Shown here in pieces: positions 30,610 to 42,399 of a stretch of 64,000 nucleotides of DNA. The notes beneath the pieces are model-generated. The model saw only the letters and a program-made list of their open reading frames with translations. It was not told the origin of the DNA and did no database searches. This stretch comes from Agarophyton chilense (lineage: Eukaryota > Rhodophyta > Florideophyceae > Gracilariales > Gracilariaceae). Position 1 is the first letter of the stretch. Each line of letters starts with the position of its first letter. Position numbers and translations under genes: made by a program. Location: contig JARGXX010000116.1 of assembly GCA_030374765.1 (NCBI GenBank), positions 992,001 through 1,056,000 of the forward strand, given 5' to 3'.

Positions 30610-31965
30610 CTCTCTTTACATCACTATTCTATCGCGATGGTGGACAGTTATGAATTCGACGCAGATCAACTTGACACTTGGCACGCAGAAGACGACGAAA
30701 GACGCCCAAAATCACACGCCATGAATCTTGCAGCAGTTGCATGTTCAGACATCTTTTCCCTTCTTGTCGCTACCTCAGTGAGCTTTTTTGAAATTTAAGC
30801 ACCAATGATGACTCACAGGGTCATAAAAAAAAAGAAAAAAAAACAAAAAAAGCAAGACTTCAAAAGGACAAGGGTATTCTTTTGATCGCGATGTTTTTGT
30901 GTCAGATACGGAATTTAAAACAGCTTTTAGACTCACAAAAGAAGTTCATATTCTCCTCTTGGTAATTTGTTGGCCGTTATTGCAGCAGGAAGCTTTTATG
31001 GCAAGAAAATCTAGCTGAAGACGTGTAAAACCATCCGTGCGGCTTTGTTTGACATTACAAATGCTATTAAGGGGGTCTTACCATGATTTCATAATGTTCT
31101 TTCGTTTAGAACGCTCCAATGCATATAATACATTCAGAGCTACTATCGACGCCAATTTTTTCGAACTTTAACTACCCAGACTGCTACTGAATGATGTAAT
31201 CCAGCTATATAAATTAATAAAAGCCTTTAAAAACGCATAACCGGCCGTAAAATTGTTTAAGGGCTGTGTTGGAGCACTTGACGGTATTTCTGTGAAAGTA
31301 CTGACTTTTTTCCCATGTTACAAACCGTGAAGCTACTACTGCCGTTGAGAATTCTTTGCCACCTCTTCAAAGGCAATTGCAGATTCTGCTTACCGCTTTC
31401 TTTATGTGTCGGTCATGGCTGTTGGTTCTACACATGACTACTTCGCGTTTGCCGTCTCCGACTTAGCACAACCCCTCCGTTCCAGACAACTTATGCAAGG
31501 GTATAAAATAGCCGTTGACCCTGCATTCGAGTGTAGAAATGATATTGTAACGACATTTTCAAAGTCCCAACTTCAACATGAACAGCTGGTGATAGCTCGC
31601 GATAGTTTTCATTTTCTACATTTCTCTAAGCCGACCTTGGTCTAACAAGCGTTTGTAATGCTTACATCGGGCTTCGGTATTCTGTGAAGGCCTATAAGAT
31701 TTTGCCTCCCACGAGGCCCTCGGGTACTTAGCACGTGCATGCGCATCCACAATTTATGTATAAACAACAATTATGCGTGCATCAAACAGGCCATGTCAGT
31801 TGAGGAGGTCGCTGTTTGCGAAAAAGCTTTTGAAAGCTAGTGGGAGGCTGCTACTAAAATCAGATAAAATACAGAGCAAATGCAGAGGGAAGGATTGGAA
31901 GTTTTAGAACTACGAGATGTTTTAAATGCTACAACTCGGCAGAGTGGTCTTACCAACCTGTTCGA
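30610..31965 (+). mobile_element. Decayed PIF/Harbinger DNA transposon (transposase remnant)
   Basis: Translated plus-strand fragments in several frames match the order of a Harbinger transposase. They are GCVGALDGISVKV (about 31261-31299, first catalytic Asp region), RFLYVSVMAVGSTHDYFAF (about 31397-31455), a GYKIAVDPAFECRND segment (about 31500-31545), FGIL-RPIRF and STCMRIHNLCI (about 31670-31770), and a C-terminal LRDVLNA segment (about 31910). An upstream frame with MVDSYEFDAD (about 30637) may be its start. The coding region is split by several frameshifts and stops, so it is inactive. Terminal inverted repeats were not found. A stretch rich in A (30826-30853) lies inside. Confidence 0.7.
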
Positions 31966-32202
31966 ACCTATGTGAGGTATCTGGACCATGCTTCGTATGA
32001 AATTATCACTTTCCATCGCGCTTGGTCACCACAGAGACACAACAACGCAATACCTTCTTTTGCACTTTCATAGGGCAATTTTTGGCTTCGGGAATATCGA
32101 TGGTATCGATCTTTTTAATTTTTTCTACAATGGCAATTCTTTGGCTCTGAAACAGTCTAAGAACCTGTGGTGCTTCATTTTGAAATGTAGGCATATCCTT
32201 GC

Positions 32203-32836
32203 TGTCGTAAAATCACCTCTGGGGTATGCTACTGTCTTGTCTCGGGAGCGTAGTGACGCTCAATCGTAGCGAGCGTGTTGACGCTCAACCTGAGAAGGTA
32301 GACGTAGTAAACCTCAATGGTAACAGGGAACCGTGAAAAACCGCATGGGCAAACGGCGGGGAAAGTAGTCTATACCGTGTAGGTGAACGATTTTAGGCGT
32401 TGACGCGCGGGAAAGCCTGTGTGGTAGTTGAGAAACAATAAACCAAAAGGTATAGTCGTGACCCAAGTGATGCGTATCTTTATCAGATTAGGATGGGGGA
32501 GGTGCAGTTCCCTATATGCAGTGGACTGCACTCTCCAGATCACCCGGGAGGTGCCAGCAAGGCACGGTCTCTGACCTAGTGTCAGAGACCAGGCCAAGAC
32601 TGGCTACAGTATCAGGTGGGCACTCAACTACGGTACTAAAATACACATAATTACAATTACTATCACAAACAATTACTCAACCAGAAGGTACATGTCAACA
32701 CTACACGTGGCTGACAACACCTAGATGGTAGCTTGCCCGGAGCTGCATGACCGATGATTCCTCGCATCCATGACCTACAAGGTCAGTGTAGTATATTGAC
32801 AACCTCAAGAGTCAAACCTTCTACCACTATACGACA
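32203..32836 (-). repeat. LTR, left copy (3' LTR of the minus-strand element)
   Basis: 634 bp with TGTCGTA...TACGACA short inverted ends. About 95% identical to the right copy at 44,562-45,195 and exactly the same length. Confidence 0.95.
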
Positions 32837-33392
32837 GACCCCCTTCCTACCTGTGAGGCACGCCCCGTGTCTCCTTCCATCACACCATAAAGTGGTAGCG
32901 AGCGACAGCGGCGCGGGCATCAGAATGGTGTCTGTGCGCGACGCGCGATCCCTTGAGGTTCAGAACTCGGCGCCAGTATCGGTTGGGGAGGGCGCATGAC
33001 GACGTCTGTGCCCGAATTGAGCGACAACCATTCGGGTAAGGACTGTTATGAGGGCGATGCAGGGTAACTAACGCGCTCGCGGACACCTTTTTGGTAGTGG
33101 CCCTGCTTGCTTGCGGTTCTGCTTCCGCATCACCCACTGTCTAACCATGTTGGTATCGCATCCTTCCCGGTTACTCAAACTACATTACCCTCCTAGGTCC
33201 CTGCGCGTGAAGGACAATGCCCTTCAAGGGAGTTTTTTCTCCGTGACTTAAAGATTTCGCTCGCTTGAGGACTAGCTTGGGCTATGACAAGCTATACCGC
33301 TATTGCGTGCCGACAACCGGTTAGGACCGAACGTGCACACTGGTGGAACACGTGGACTGCACGGATGCCGACGCTCGAGTACGATGCGTGCC

Positions 33393-34097
33393 ACACGTGG
33401 CCCGAATTCTACCTAATGGTTAGTATTATTTAGTAATTTTGAGTATTTATTTAGCTACGCTATCGCTATTTAGTGTCTATTTTTCGGGCGCGCGCCCACT
33501 GTCAGGGGCCGCGCACCACACTACTTAGGAGGTTGAGCACTGCTCCCCAGTAAATACCCTCTTGGGAGATCCCAAGGAAGGAGTCTTGGCTCTGAACTTT
33601 TCGCCTTCGGCGCGTCTTCAACGCATACTGCGTGAGCGCCCGTCGCACGTTAGTTCATCCACCTCTCTGTCGACTAGAGTGCTACCTCACCGTGGGTTCA
33701 TATTTAATCGCCGAAACTTGTCGTAGTCTCGCTCCTGTATAGGGTTTCGCCCCCGTTTTCCTCTTGTTCTCCTTTTAGGCTCTCGTGATTGGCCGCCTCA
33801 CTCACCGCGCTCGTCCCCCCTCATACGAGTATTTCCTCGCTCCTTTTCCGACAATCGCCGTGATACCGCTCCGCCTAGGATTGGTCACATCCCGGACTGT
33901 GCCGTGCTCACCTAAACACTCTAGGTATACCCCGCCGGATTGGCCTCGGTCTTACAACCGACTTCGTCGTGCCTTTCCAGAGTGGCTCTGTTTCTGTGCT
34001 CCGCTGGGACGCGTCTCCTCCGCCTGAGGCGTGTCTCTCAAGAGAGGAAAATCTCGAACATCTTCGTGGTGTCTCCGCTCCAAGCGTTGTCCTACAG
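33393..34097. repeat. Direct repeat A (about 700 bp) inside the first Gypsy fossil
   Basis: Diverged copy of 34,909-35,603. Shared anchors are ACACGTGGCC at the start, TTATTTAGC/TTTAGCTATTTA-type tracts, a GTCTTGG...TCTTGGCTCTG block, and GCGTTGTCCTACAG at the end. It lies upstream of the antisense ORF. Confidence 0.65.
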
Positions 34098-34908
34098 CGC
34101 GCGCCGTCTTGCCTGATCGTTCCCACGGCTCGACAACCGTTCAGGTATTGTTGCCCTTAATTGGCGGCGTCGCGACCGTAACCGGGCTGTCCGGCTTTCC
34201 CTGAAGGTTTCCTGTCTTCTCGCTTTTTCGGGTTTGGTCTACCTTGTAGGGATTGACTCGTGGCGCCGGTGGGGCCTGAGCCTGCGTCGATACAACCATT
34301 GAGGTGTTGGCCTGGGTCCGTGGTGAAAGCTTCCGGTTGTGAGACCTTATTGGTGCTGAGCGGCCCCGTCGGTAATTACGCGACCTTTTTCCGGTTTTGC
34401 ATTCCGGTTTACCCTCAAGGCGATGACAGGATCGCGCCACCTCCACGCACGCGTTCGAACACATTGGGTACCACGTTGGTGCACCTCGCGCCGCATCGTG
34501 GATTCGTCACCGATACCTCGAAGGGGTGAGTCGTCCCCACAAGCAGCACCAGCGCTCGAGAGACGTGAGATGCCAGTTACCATTGAAATGGAAGAAGTCG
34601 GCGATTCCGAGGGGATTGATACCCCTGTAGTTATGCCTTTAACGTCGGATTGGTCCCGTTTCACGATACCTCAATGGACTGGACCCGCTCGCGACCGCAC
34701 GCCGGCCACTGTTATACCCGAAAGGTCGGTGTCGGTACTGAAGAGCAACGTCCTCCAGGGAGGTTTTTGGGGACTTAAGTTTTTTTCCGGAGCCTCCGGC
34801 GTGCAACCTCGTTATGAGTAGGAGTAATCCGTTTTCACGGCGTTGCCAGAACGCCGGTGATGCACCGGGGGGACCGGGTGCCATACACGTGGCCGCAGCG
34901 CCCGCGCG

Positions 34909-35603
34909 ACACGTGGCCGCCAGATTGGCTCCTTTGTTAGACGGACATTTAGCTATTTAGGATAGACTTTATTTATTATATTCTACGGTGACTACAGTAC
35001 TTAGGCCGCTGGCCTCGCGGCCGCCGGTCCAGTAAAGTCTCCCCAACAAGGGTGATCTTGGTCTTCCAGATCTTGGCTCTGGGTCGAACCGCCTGCGCGA
35101 ATATACGACTCCTTACGGAGGGATTTCCCGTGGTGCACGGCTTCCCAACCCCCTTGGACGTTCAAGCAGCCTTCGTGTGTTGGGTATCTATTCCCACTTT
35201 CGTGGTTCCGCCCGTGTATACGGTTTGCTACACCCGGCAGTGCCGGCTATTCCCGAGTCCCCTCTTGCGACTCGTGGTCAACCTCGCCCTCTTGCCTCCG
35301 TTCCCATTTTCCTTCCCTTTTCCTCCCCTTCATTGGGCAATTCCCGCTCTTGCGGCTCGCACTGACACCTGTCGTGCTCGCCACTCTCGTGGGTTTTGCC
35401 TCCTCAGAGGATACGCAAGCACCGCTTCGGCGGATATTCTCGGCTTCTTTCAGCCTCCCTGCGCCCGTCGCGACGGTTCGGCTCCGGCTTACACCCGGCA
35501 TTTCGCGCCGATCCCTGGGAGGGCTCTATCGCGCCGGTTACCTCGTGAGAGGAAGATCCGGACGTCTTCGTAGGTTTTCCCCCTTGGGGGCGTTGTCCTA
35601 CAG
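34909..35603. repeat. Direct repeat B (about 700 bp), immediately upstream of the antisense ORF
   Basis: Second copy of the block at 33,393-34,097, ending about 150 bp before the ATG at 35,757. The A and B copies start 1516 bp apart and end 1506 bp apart, so this is a tandem duplication of about 1.5 kb with partial divergence. Confidence 0.65.
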
Positions 35604-35756
35604 GTACTACCGGAAAGGTTGGATCCGTTGGCCGTCTCCACAGAACGGACCGAGAATGCTCTACTTCAGAAGAATGAATACCCGCTGGTGTTCACCGCGG
35701 CGGTGGAGGTCGAGTCATCACCTCGTTCGTCGGGTTGAGCTACGGCCTTCCCAACC

Positions 35757-37756
35757 ATGTCAGATAGCGGCGCATCTCGTGGCCGTGGACGCCGTGGTAT
35801 TACCAATAGGGTGACTTCCTCGACTTTGCGAACGCCTACCAACATTGGGTTTCGCAGTATGCCTGTCCCTGCGACTCAGTTCTCCCCTAGGACTCCGGCT
35901 GACCCGTACCAACGCAGTGGTGGAATTTCTTCGACGACACAAACCAATTGGGCTCACAATCTCGAGTTTGGTGCGGCGGACCGGACGACGAGTCAGTATG
36001 GACCTTTCGGTATTACCTTCGACCAGGTGACGAACAATGACCTGTTGAAGCACAATTGGCCTGTGGCGGTTAGGAATTCGTCATTGCCGACAGCTCTTAC
36101 CAGACCACAATTGGATACCTACCTGGGTTTGTCCCGTTGGGACTGCGAGCGCCTTCGCTCCGTTCCCTTGCTCTTGAAGAAACGGGACCAAGAGTCTCAA
36201 CCTCGTCAGGGTCGACTGGAACGTTTCCAGAGTCGGCAGCGTCATACACCTTTCAGGTATTTCATCCCGCCGATATAGCCGAGCGACTTGCACTATGTGC
36301 GCATCGAACCGGAGCTGGATTATTACCGTCAATTGGTGATGCAAGTGTGCCACTACACGTCTATTCCGGAAACTTATCTTCCGGTTTCACCTTACTTGGT
36401 TTCCCTGAATCGGCCTTACACTACTATCAATTGGGCTGAGTGTAGTAGGTGGGGCGAGGATGCAGCGACGGAGAGTCGCGTTCGCACTCGCAACTCTTAC
36501 ACTCGCTTTATGCATATGTTTCATAACGTCGAGTACTTCTCACAACCTACGAAGGGCAGACGCGATTGGTACGTGCTTCGAACAGAGTGGTGGGAGTCCT
36601 ATGAGGTTCCGTTACCGCTGAGCGTGCCTAATCCGCCGGTTTTGGCGTACTTCGGTAGTCAGATTTCCCGGAACCTTGAGCGGTATTACCTCATTTGGTC
36701 GATTGCCCTCTCGGAGTGGACCGTGTTGGTTGCCATCCTGACTCTGGAGGCCGCCCGTTACGGTATCGATTGGGATTGTCACAATCCCGACTCTGACATA
36801 TACCGAGATGGTGTTCAACCTGTAGGTGGCATCTTCTTCATACCTCCGAGGGTTACCCAGGATGTTTTCCGATTTGGTTACGAGAACATCGTGGAGGGGA
36901 CTGATTATACCGTGAAGTATTTGGGCTCGTATCTCGAGCAGAGCAATAATTACCATTGGGATTCCCATCAAGGTTGGGAGGCTTTCGATCCCGCAGCTTG
37001 GGAGATTTTGCCTCGCCCCGCCCAATATTATCCCGGGAAGCCTCCTGTTTATGGAGCTCCCGCGAGCCCCGAAACTTATCACGGTACTGTGGAGACACCA
37101 GTTGGTCGTTATGCTGGTCCCTTCCCGTCCGAGCCGTTACCTCAAGGTCGTAAGTCGCCTACCCCTACGGGTGTGACTCCTACTCAACCGAGCTCCTCGC
37201 GGGTTGCTGGTCCGGTTCGACCTCTGTTGGCGGGTATTGCTCGTCCTCCGCCTCAACCTTTGATCGATTCTCCGGCCGTGGTCGGTTTGCTGGCCCGAAT
37301 TTGCCAGTCTTGCGTCACCAACTTTCAGAAGACTGGGCCTACCTCCGTGTTTGCTGCATTAACGCTCCTTGAAGGTTTGCTGCCGCACCATGCGCAATAC
37401 ATGAAGGTGCTGAACCAACTGGTGAGTTCCGGAATCAGCTCCAGTTGGACATGTACCAACTGGCCACCCGTCAGGTTTCCAATCTGGCAAGCGTCTCTGC
37501 TGCTGCGCCATGTGATCCTTTGACAAATTCCCTTCTAGTTGCTAACTTGAACCCTGCGGTTTTGCAACCTGCTCCGGCGGTTCCTTTCGTTCATCCTGTT
37601 TTGGTTTCGACTCCTCTCCCCAGTGGCGGGGCTACCGCTCCTTCGATACCTCTTAGGTCGATGGCTCCTAGCATTTCTGCAGGTTTTCCTCCGTGGGCAG
37701 TCCATAACACGGGTCCTCCTGCTTCCATTGCTACTGAACTGACAGGTCCTTCTTAA
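35757..37756 (+). other. Antisense ORF region of the first Gypsy fossil
   Basis: Plus-strand coding-like region, opposite to gag-pol, between the chromodomain and the 3' LTR. It includes one frame of about 410 codons. Composition is protein-like: aromatic-rich in the middle (WYVLRTEWWESYEVP, IALSEWTVLVAI), Pro-rich towards the end. It has no enzyme motif I recognise. A by-eye match to the antisense ORF of the second fossil (about 59.4-61.1 kb) covers PPVLAYFGSQ versus PSVVAYHSSQ and further spaced matches such as an E-x-x-x-Y-G-I block. It could be a structural, nucleic-acid-binding or regulatory protein. Fossil state: broken. Confidence 0.6.
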
Positions 37757-37914
37757 AGTAAATTGTTGTCTCTTCATGTCTCCTCTACTGTTACATTCTG
37801 TTTCTTTCGTGTCCTCCCTTGTAGGTAATCTGACACGCATATGCGTCCACCTTCTACGGAGAACGACGTCTTTTCTCCCCCTTCCTTAGGCCTGAGTACC
37901 ACGAAGGTCTAAGG

Positions 37915-38145
37915 TTAGCCGTCTGCAGTCATCGGCTCGTTGCGACGGCGCCAATACCTGACACGGAAGTGTGGGGGTATTGCGGCTGGGGGTTCGAGGG
38001 TGTCCCTTTCTGGGCCCCAGCCGTACCACTTGAAGGTGTACTTCAGACCATTGTAGGTTCGCGTGTGGCCCACAAGACGGTCAACGGGAAATTCCTCTGA
38101 GGTTTGGTCCTGATCTTTCGGGGGAACGCCACCTCGAGGGTTCAT
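37915..38145 (-). pseudogene. Chromodomain of the first Gypsy fossil
   Basis: The segment has the chromodomain pattern: EEFPVDRLVGH, then YTFKWYGWGPERDTLEP with aromatic cage-like Trp/Tyr residues, and a C-terminal helix. In chromoviruses this domain follows the integrase and guides insertion to marked chromatin. A related segment is present in the second fossil near 58.7-58.9 kb. Confidence 0.8.
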
Positions 38146-38157
38146 ATGCTGCGAGTT

Positions 38158-41100
38158 TTAAGCTTCGCGTGTGGGAGCCAGGTCGGGAGCTCCCGCTGTT
38201 ACCTTTTGAGGTTGTATTTCTGTCCCTGTTAGAGGGTTGCAATCCGGATCATCCCTTGGTAGGTCATTGTTCACCTCAATTGAGGTGGGGTTCTCCGAGG
38301 GTCGAGTACGCAGGGCCACAGCTCTGGGCTCTCGAGCTGAGGTGTCCGCCTCCATGCGATGTTGAACCGTTCCAGGTGCTACCGTAATACGGTCGATTGA
38401 TATCGTATTCGGTATTCCATTTTGTTCAACCGTAACGGTGTGGTCTGATGCCTTCCATACCTTATAAGGTCCCACTGATTTCGGTAAAAGCTTCGAATTG
38501 ATATCTCTATCAATAGCTTCATCTTTCGCTTCATCACCCGGTCGTGGTCTTTCACCTGAAGGTGGGTTGTCTATGAAGATATATTGTCCCGAAGATAAGG
38601 AGACCACTTTGGTTATCCTACGGTCGCAGTCGGCCTTGTACCGCTTCTGGGCTGCAGTGAGGCGGCTCTCTGCATGTTTGAGAGCCCACCTCAACCTCAC
38701 AAGAGTATTTCGCTTGACTTGGGCAGGGGTCAGTGTGCCAGCTGCAGTGCTGGTGGTATGATCTCCCTGCACTACAATACCTGGGGGGTGTCGCGAAAGA
38801 ACCAAATCAAAGGGAGTGGTCTGCGTTGAAAGGTGTACCTGAAGGTTATAGGGGTAGGTGAGCGGTTGCCCCAGCTCATCCCACCCAGTTTGGTGCTCTT
38901 CCGTATAGTGTCGTAGCCTTGATACCAATGTGTGGTTAAAGAGCTCGACCTCTCCGTTCGTCTGCGGGTGGTAGGCAGTACTGAAATAGTGCTTGATACC
39001 CAAGAGGTTACAGACCGCTTCGAAGAACTTAGATGCCAGGTTTGAACCATTATCGGTAAGTAGGTACAGTGGTGCACCATACGGGTAGACCCAATTGTTG
39101 AGGAACGCGATCGCCAGCGTGGTTGACTTCTTCTCCTCTAAAAGTATCGCTCTCGTGAGCTTCGAGAACCTGTCGGTGATTACTAGAATGTGCTGATACC
39201 CATTCTTGGTTTTGGAAAGTGGTTTTAGAAGGTCTATCGCAACAAACTCCAGTGGACCCGCTGCTGGAAACAGCTTGAGGTACTTTCGATGCTTTCGAAT
39301 ACTACCGCAGGTACGAATACAATATTCGCAGTGACCTACAAAGGAATAGACATCATGGGCCATATGAGGCCAATTGAACTGTTGCCTCAAGGTGTAATAC
39401 ATCCTGGTGGCGCCGAGGTGTCCCGATAGTCGCGGGTAGTGCGCAAGATACAAGACTCTCTGGCACAGCGCCTTCGGAACCATCTTTTGAAGGCTACCGT
39501 CCAACGTTGACCTTCTCAAGATGTATCCATTGTGGTCCACATCGAATGGTGATCCTTTGAAACCAATTTGGTCAGCCAGGGTTCTGCAGTACGCATCCTG
39601 GGCCTGTTCTCGTAGAAATTCCTCTCGGGTTACGAGCAGGGCGTTCGTTTCCTCTAGGGTCAGTATCTGCGTGGCCATGTCGGTGTTCCGCAAGGCACCT
39701 TCTTCAGGGAAGTCCCAACATCCTTCTGGGTGTTCGCCGGTACCATTTTGGTTTGATGACACCAAAAAGCAAGGGATATCATCTTCCACCGGTTCTGTCT
39801 CCAACCCTGAGTTGTTGAAGCGTGACATAGTATCAGCTATGTTGTGCTTGATACCTGGACGGTACTGTACGTCGTATTCAAACTCCGACAGTCTCAACCT
39901 CCAACAGGCCATTCTACCAGACGCATCTGCGAGTCCGAAGATCTGCCTTTAGGCGTCGTGGTCCGTGCGCAATGTAAAGCGCTCCCCATAAAGGTATGGA
40001 AGGAGCATCAACATGCTCCACACTACTGCTAGACATTCCTTCTCGGATACCGTGTAGTTCTGTTCCGCCTCATTCATAGCGCGGTTCCAGTATCTTATAG
40101 GTAATTTTTCTACGTTGTGCTGCTCCTGCATGAGACGACAACCAATTTGGGCTTGGAATGCATCTGTATCCAACGTGTACGGGAGAACTGTTTTCGGTAA
40201 TGCTAAGATTGGTGGCGCCAACAGCGCTCGTTTCAATTCCTCAAAGTTGTCCATTTCTTCGTTCGATAGATTCTCAAACGGTTCAGGTTCACCTTTCTGG
40301 AGCTTCTTGTTGAGGGGAGCCGCTATGTTCGCGAATCCCTTCACGAAGCGACGATTGACGTTATATGAACCTATAAAGGATCTTAATTCTGTCTGGGATC
40401 GTGGCAACTTGACCTCCTGTACGCCTCTAATGTTGCTCAGCGAAACCTCTAGCGTACCAGGGCGTATGACGTGGCCCAGGTATTCAACCGTTCTGGTAAA
40501 GAAGACGCATTTGCGTAGCTTCAGCGTCACCCCCGCCTCGGCTAGGAGGGTTAGTACGGTGCGTACGTGTGAAAAGTGCTCTTCTATCTATCTGGAATAG
40601 ATGATTACATCATCGATGTATACCAAGGCGGTTGTCCATTTAACCTTCGAAAGGATGATGTCCAGCGCCCTTTGAAAGGTGGCTGGAGCATTGCGCAACC
40701 CGAAAGGCATCTGCGTGAAGCGAAACAAACCTGCATGGCACGTGAAGGTCGTTTTGTCTCGATCTTCGTCACCTACGGGTACCTGCCAATAACCACAATT
40801 GGCATCCAACGTGGTAAATATCTGGGCATCTCCCAAGGAGTCGATGCACTCATCCATTCTAGGTGTCGGGTACGAATCCCTGATGGTCACGCTATTGAGC
40901 CTCCTGTAGTCTACACAAAACTTCATACGGTTATCCCCTTTCTTCTGAACCAGAACCACGGGACTAGCCCAAGCTGAGTTGGCTGGTTCAATTACCCCTT
41001 CTTGGAGCATTCGCTCCTCTTCTTTGAGTTCTATTTCTCTCGCCTTCCGACCTGCACGGTATGGTTGTTGATATATCGGCTTCGAGTCAGGGAGGAGCTC

Positions 41101-42204
41101 GATGGGATGCTGTGTGGCCTTAATTTGGCCCAGATGGCCTGACCACATGGTTTCGAACTCCTCCAGAAGGTCGATAATACGGCCCCGCCGTTCGCCGTTA
41201 TCTTCACCGATCTGGACTGTATCTTGCCATTGCCTCCCAGGGCCATGTTCCTTTTCTTTGTCTACCGATGCCTTATCGGTTAGCTTTGCTTCCAAGTTGG
41301 TACTTATCGATACCTTTGTGGTTGTGGACGCATTTGCGCAACCCCCTTCCTTATCGAAGGCGACCTCGCCGAGATCAGTGTGAGATACGGTGAAGATCCC
41401 TTGTGGTGCCTGTAGTGCTATGCCAACATTTGTATTTTTCGGCAACCTCACGTCATGACTGCTGAAGTTGCTGAGACACATTTTAAAGGGATGATTTGGG
41501 ATGTTGTCGACAATCCAGTTGGCCATCAAGGTGAGGTGTCGATGTCCTAACCTCGAATGGTTTTGTAATATGACCATCCCGGGGGTCGCACACGACACCG
41601 GTACCAATATTTGGTGCATTGGCGGGATAACAACCTGTTTGGTAATGCGCACTTTGTTGGAAACTGTTTCGGTGGATATTTTCTTTTTCTTTTTGACGAA
41701 TCATCTCCGTTTGGTTTCCGTATGACCTAAAATCGCAATTCGTCCCCCGTGACGTAGGGCGACGGTATGGGAACCAGGAAGTATTGCTTTGCCATGTCTG
41801 TCGATGAAGTTCGTACCTAGTAGGCAGTCTGTTGGTAAACGGTCGACAACAAAGAATTGCAGTCTTACCTTGAGGTGTCCGAGCTGCACCACAGTGGTGA
41901 GCATACCTCGAAGGTTAAATGGGCGCTCATTTGCATCCACCAGCGGGTTGTTGTCGGGAGGTCGGCTCAAGTTCCGAAGTACCGCCTCAGGTATGACGCG
42001 GTAGTTCAGGACGTTTGGGCCGGCCCCCGTATCAAGCACGCAGGTGACCGGAACCTCAAGGCGATCGGAGAAACACATTGGAGCACGTACGTTATAGTTG
42101 TTGTTCTTCATATGACAAACCGGACCGGGTTGTGACGTGTTCTCTTCCACCTTCAAGGTTCTGGGTATCGATTGGCCTTCCCCTTGTAGGTTGAGTTTGG
42201 CCAT
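38158..42204 (-). pseudogene. pol region of the first Gypsy fossil (protease, RT, RNase H, integrase)
   Basis: In element order: a retropepsin motif VLDTGAGPNVL (about 42.0 kb); reverse transcriptase with FCVDYRRLN and VYIDDVI (about 41-40.6 kb); RNase H with YTLDTDA (about 40.2 kb) and the conserved YTVSEKECLAVVW block; and integrase with an H-H-C-C finger (HYPRLSGH...CEYC) and a catalytic core including AIDLL, TDNGSN and AYHPQTNGEVE (about 39.4-38.8 kb). Domain order RT-RH-IN places it in Ty3/Gypsy (Metaviridae). It is broken in several places. Confidence 0.9.
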
Positions 42205-42399
42205 TACGCCAACCGTTCGGTTTTTTCCTCCTGTACGGGAGGGGTTGAGTCCAAGTTTGGTGTTTCCTCGATGGTATTGACCTGTAACGGTGTACGGGGC
42301 TGGAACCCATTTGGTACTTGCGTTGAAGACCCATAGAGGCGTAGGTGATTCTGCATGCGAGCCTGAATCAACTGGTTTCTCATCCCTGGAGGTAAGTTA

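Noticed and set aside
31980-32202. Short frames on both strands between the Harbinger remnant and the left LTR
   Set aside because: Composition looks natural but the frames are short and match nothing; likely old repeat DNA.
34260-35573. Short plus-strand ORFs before the antisense ORF of the first Gypsy fossil
   Set aside because: They lie in or between the duplicated blocks and do not resemble one another at the protein level as expected if coding.
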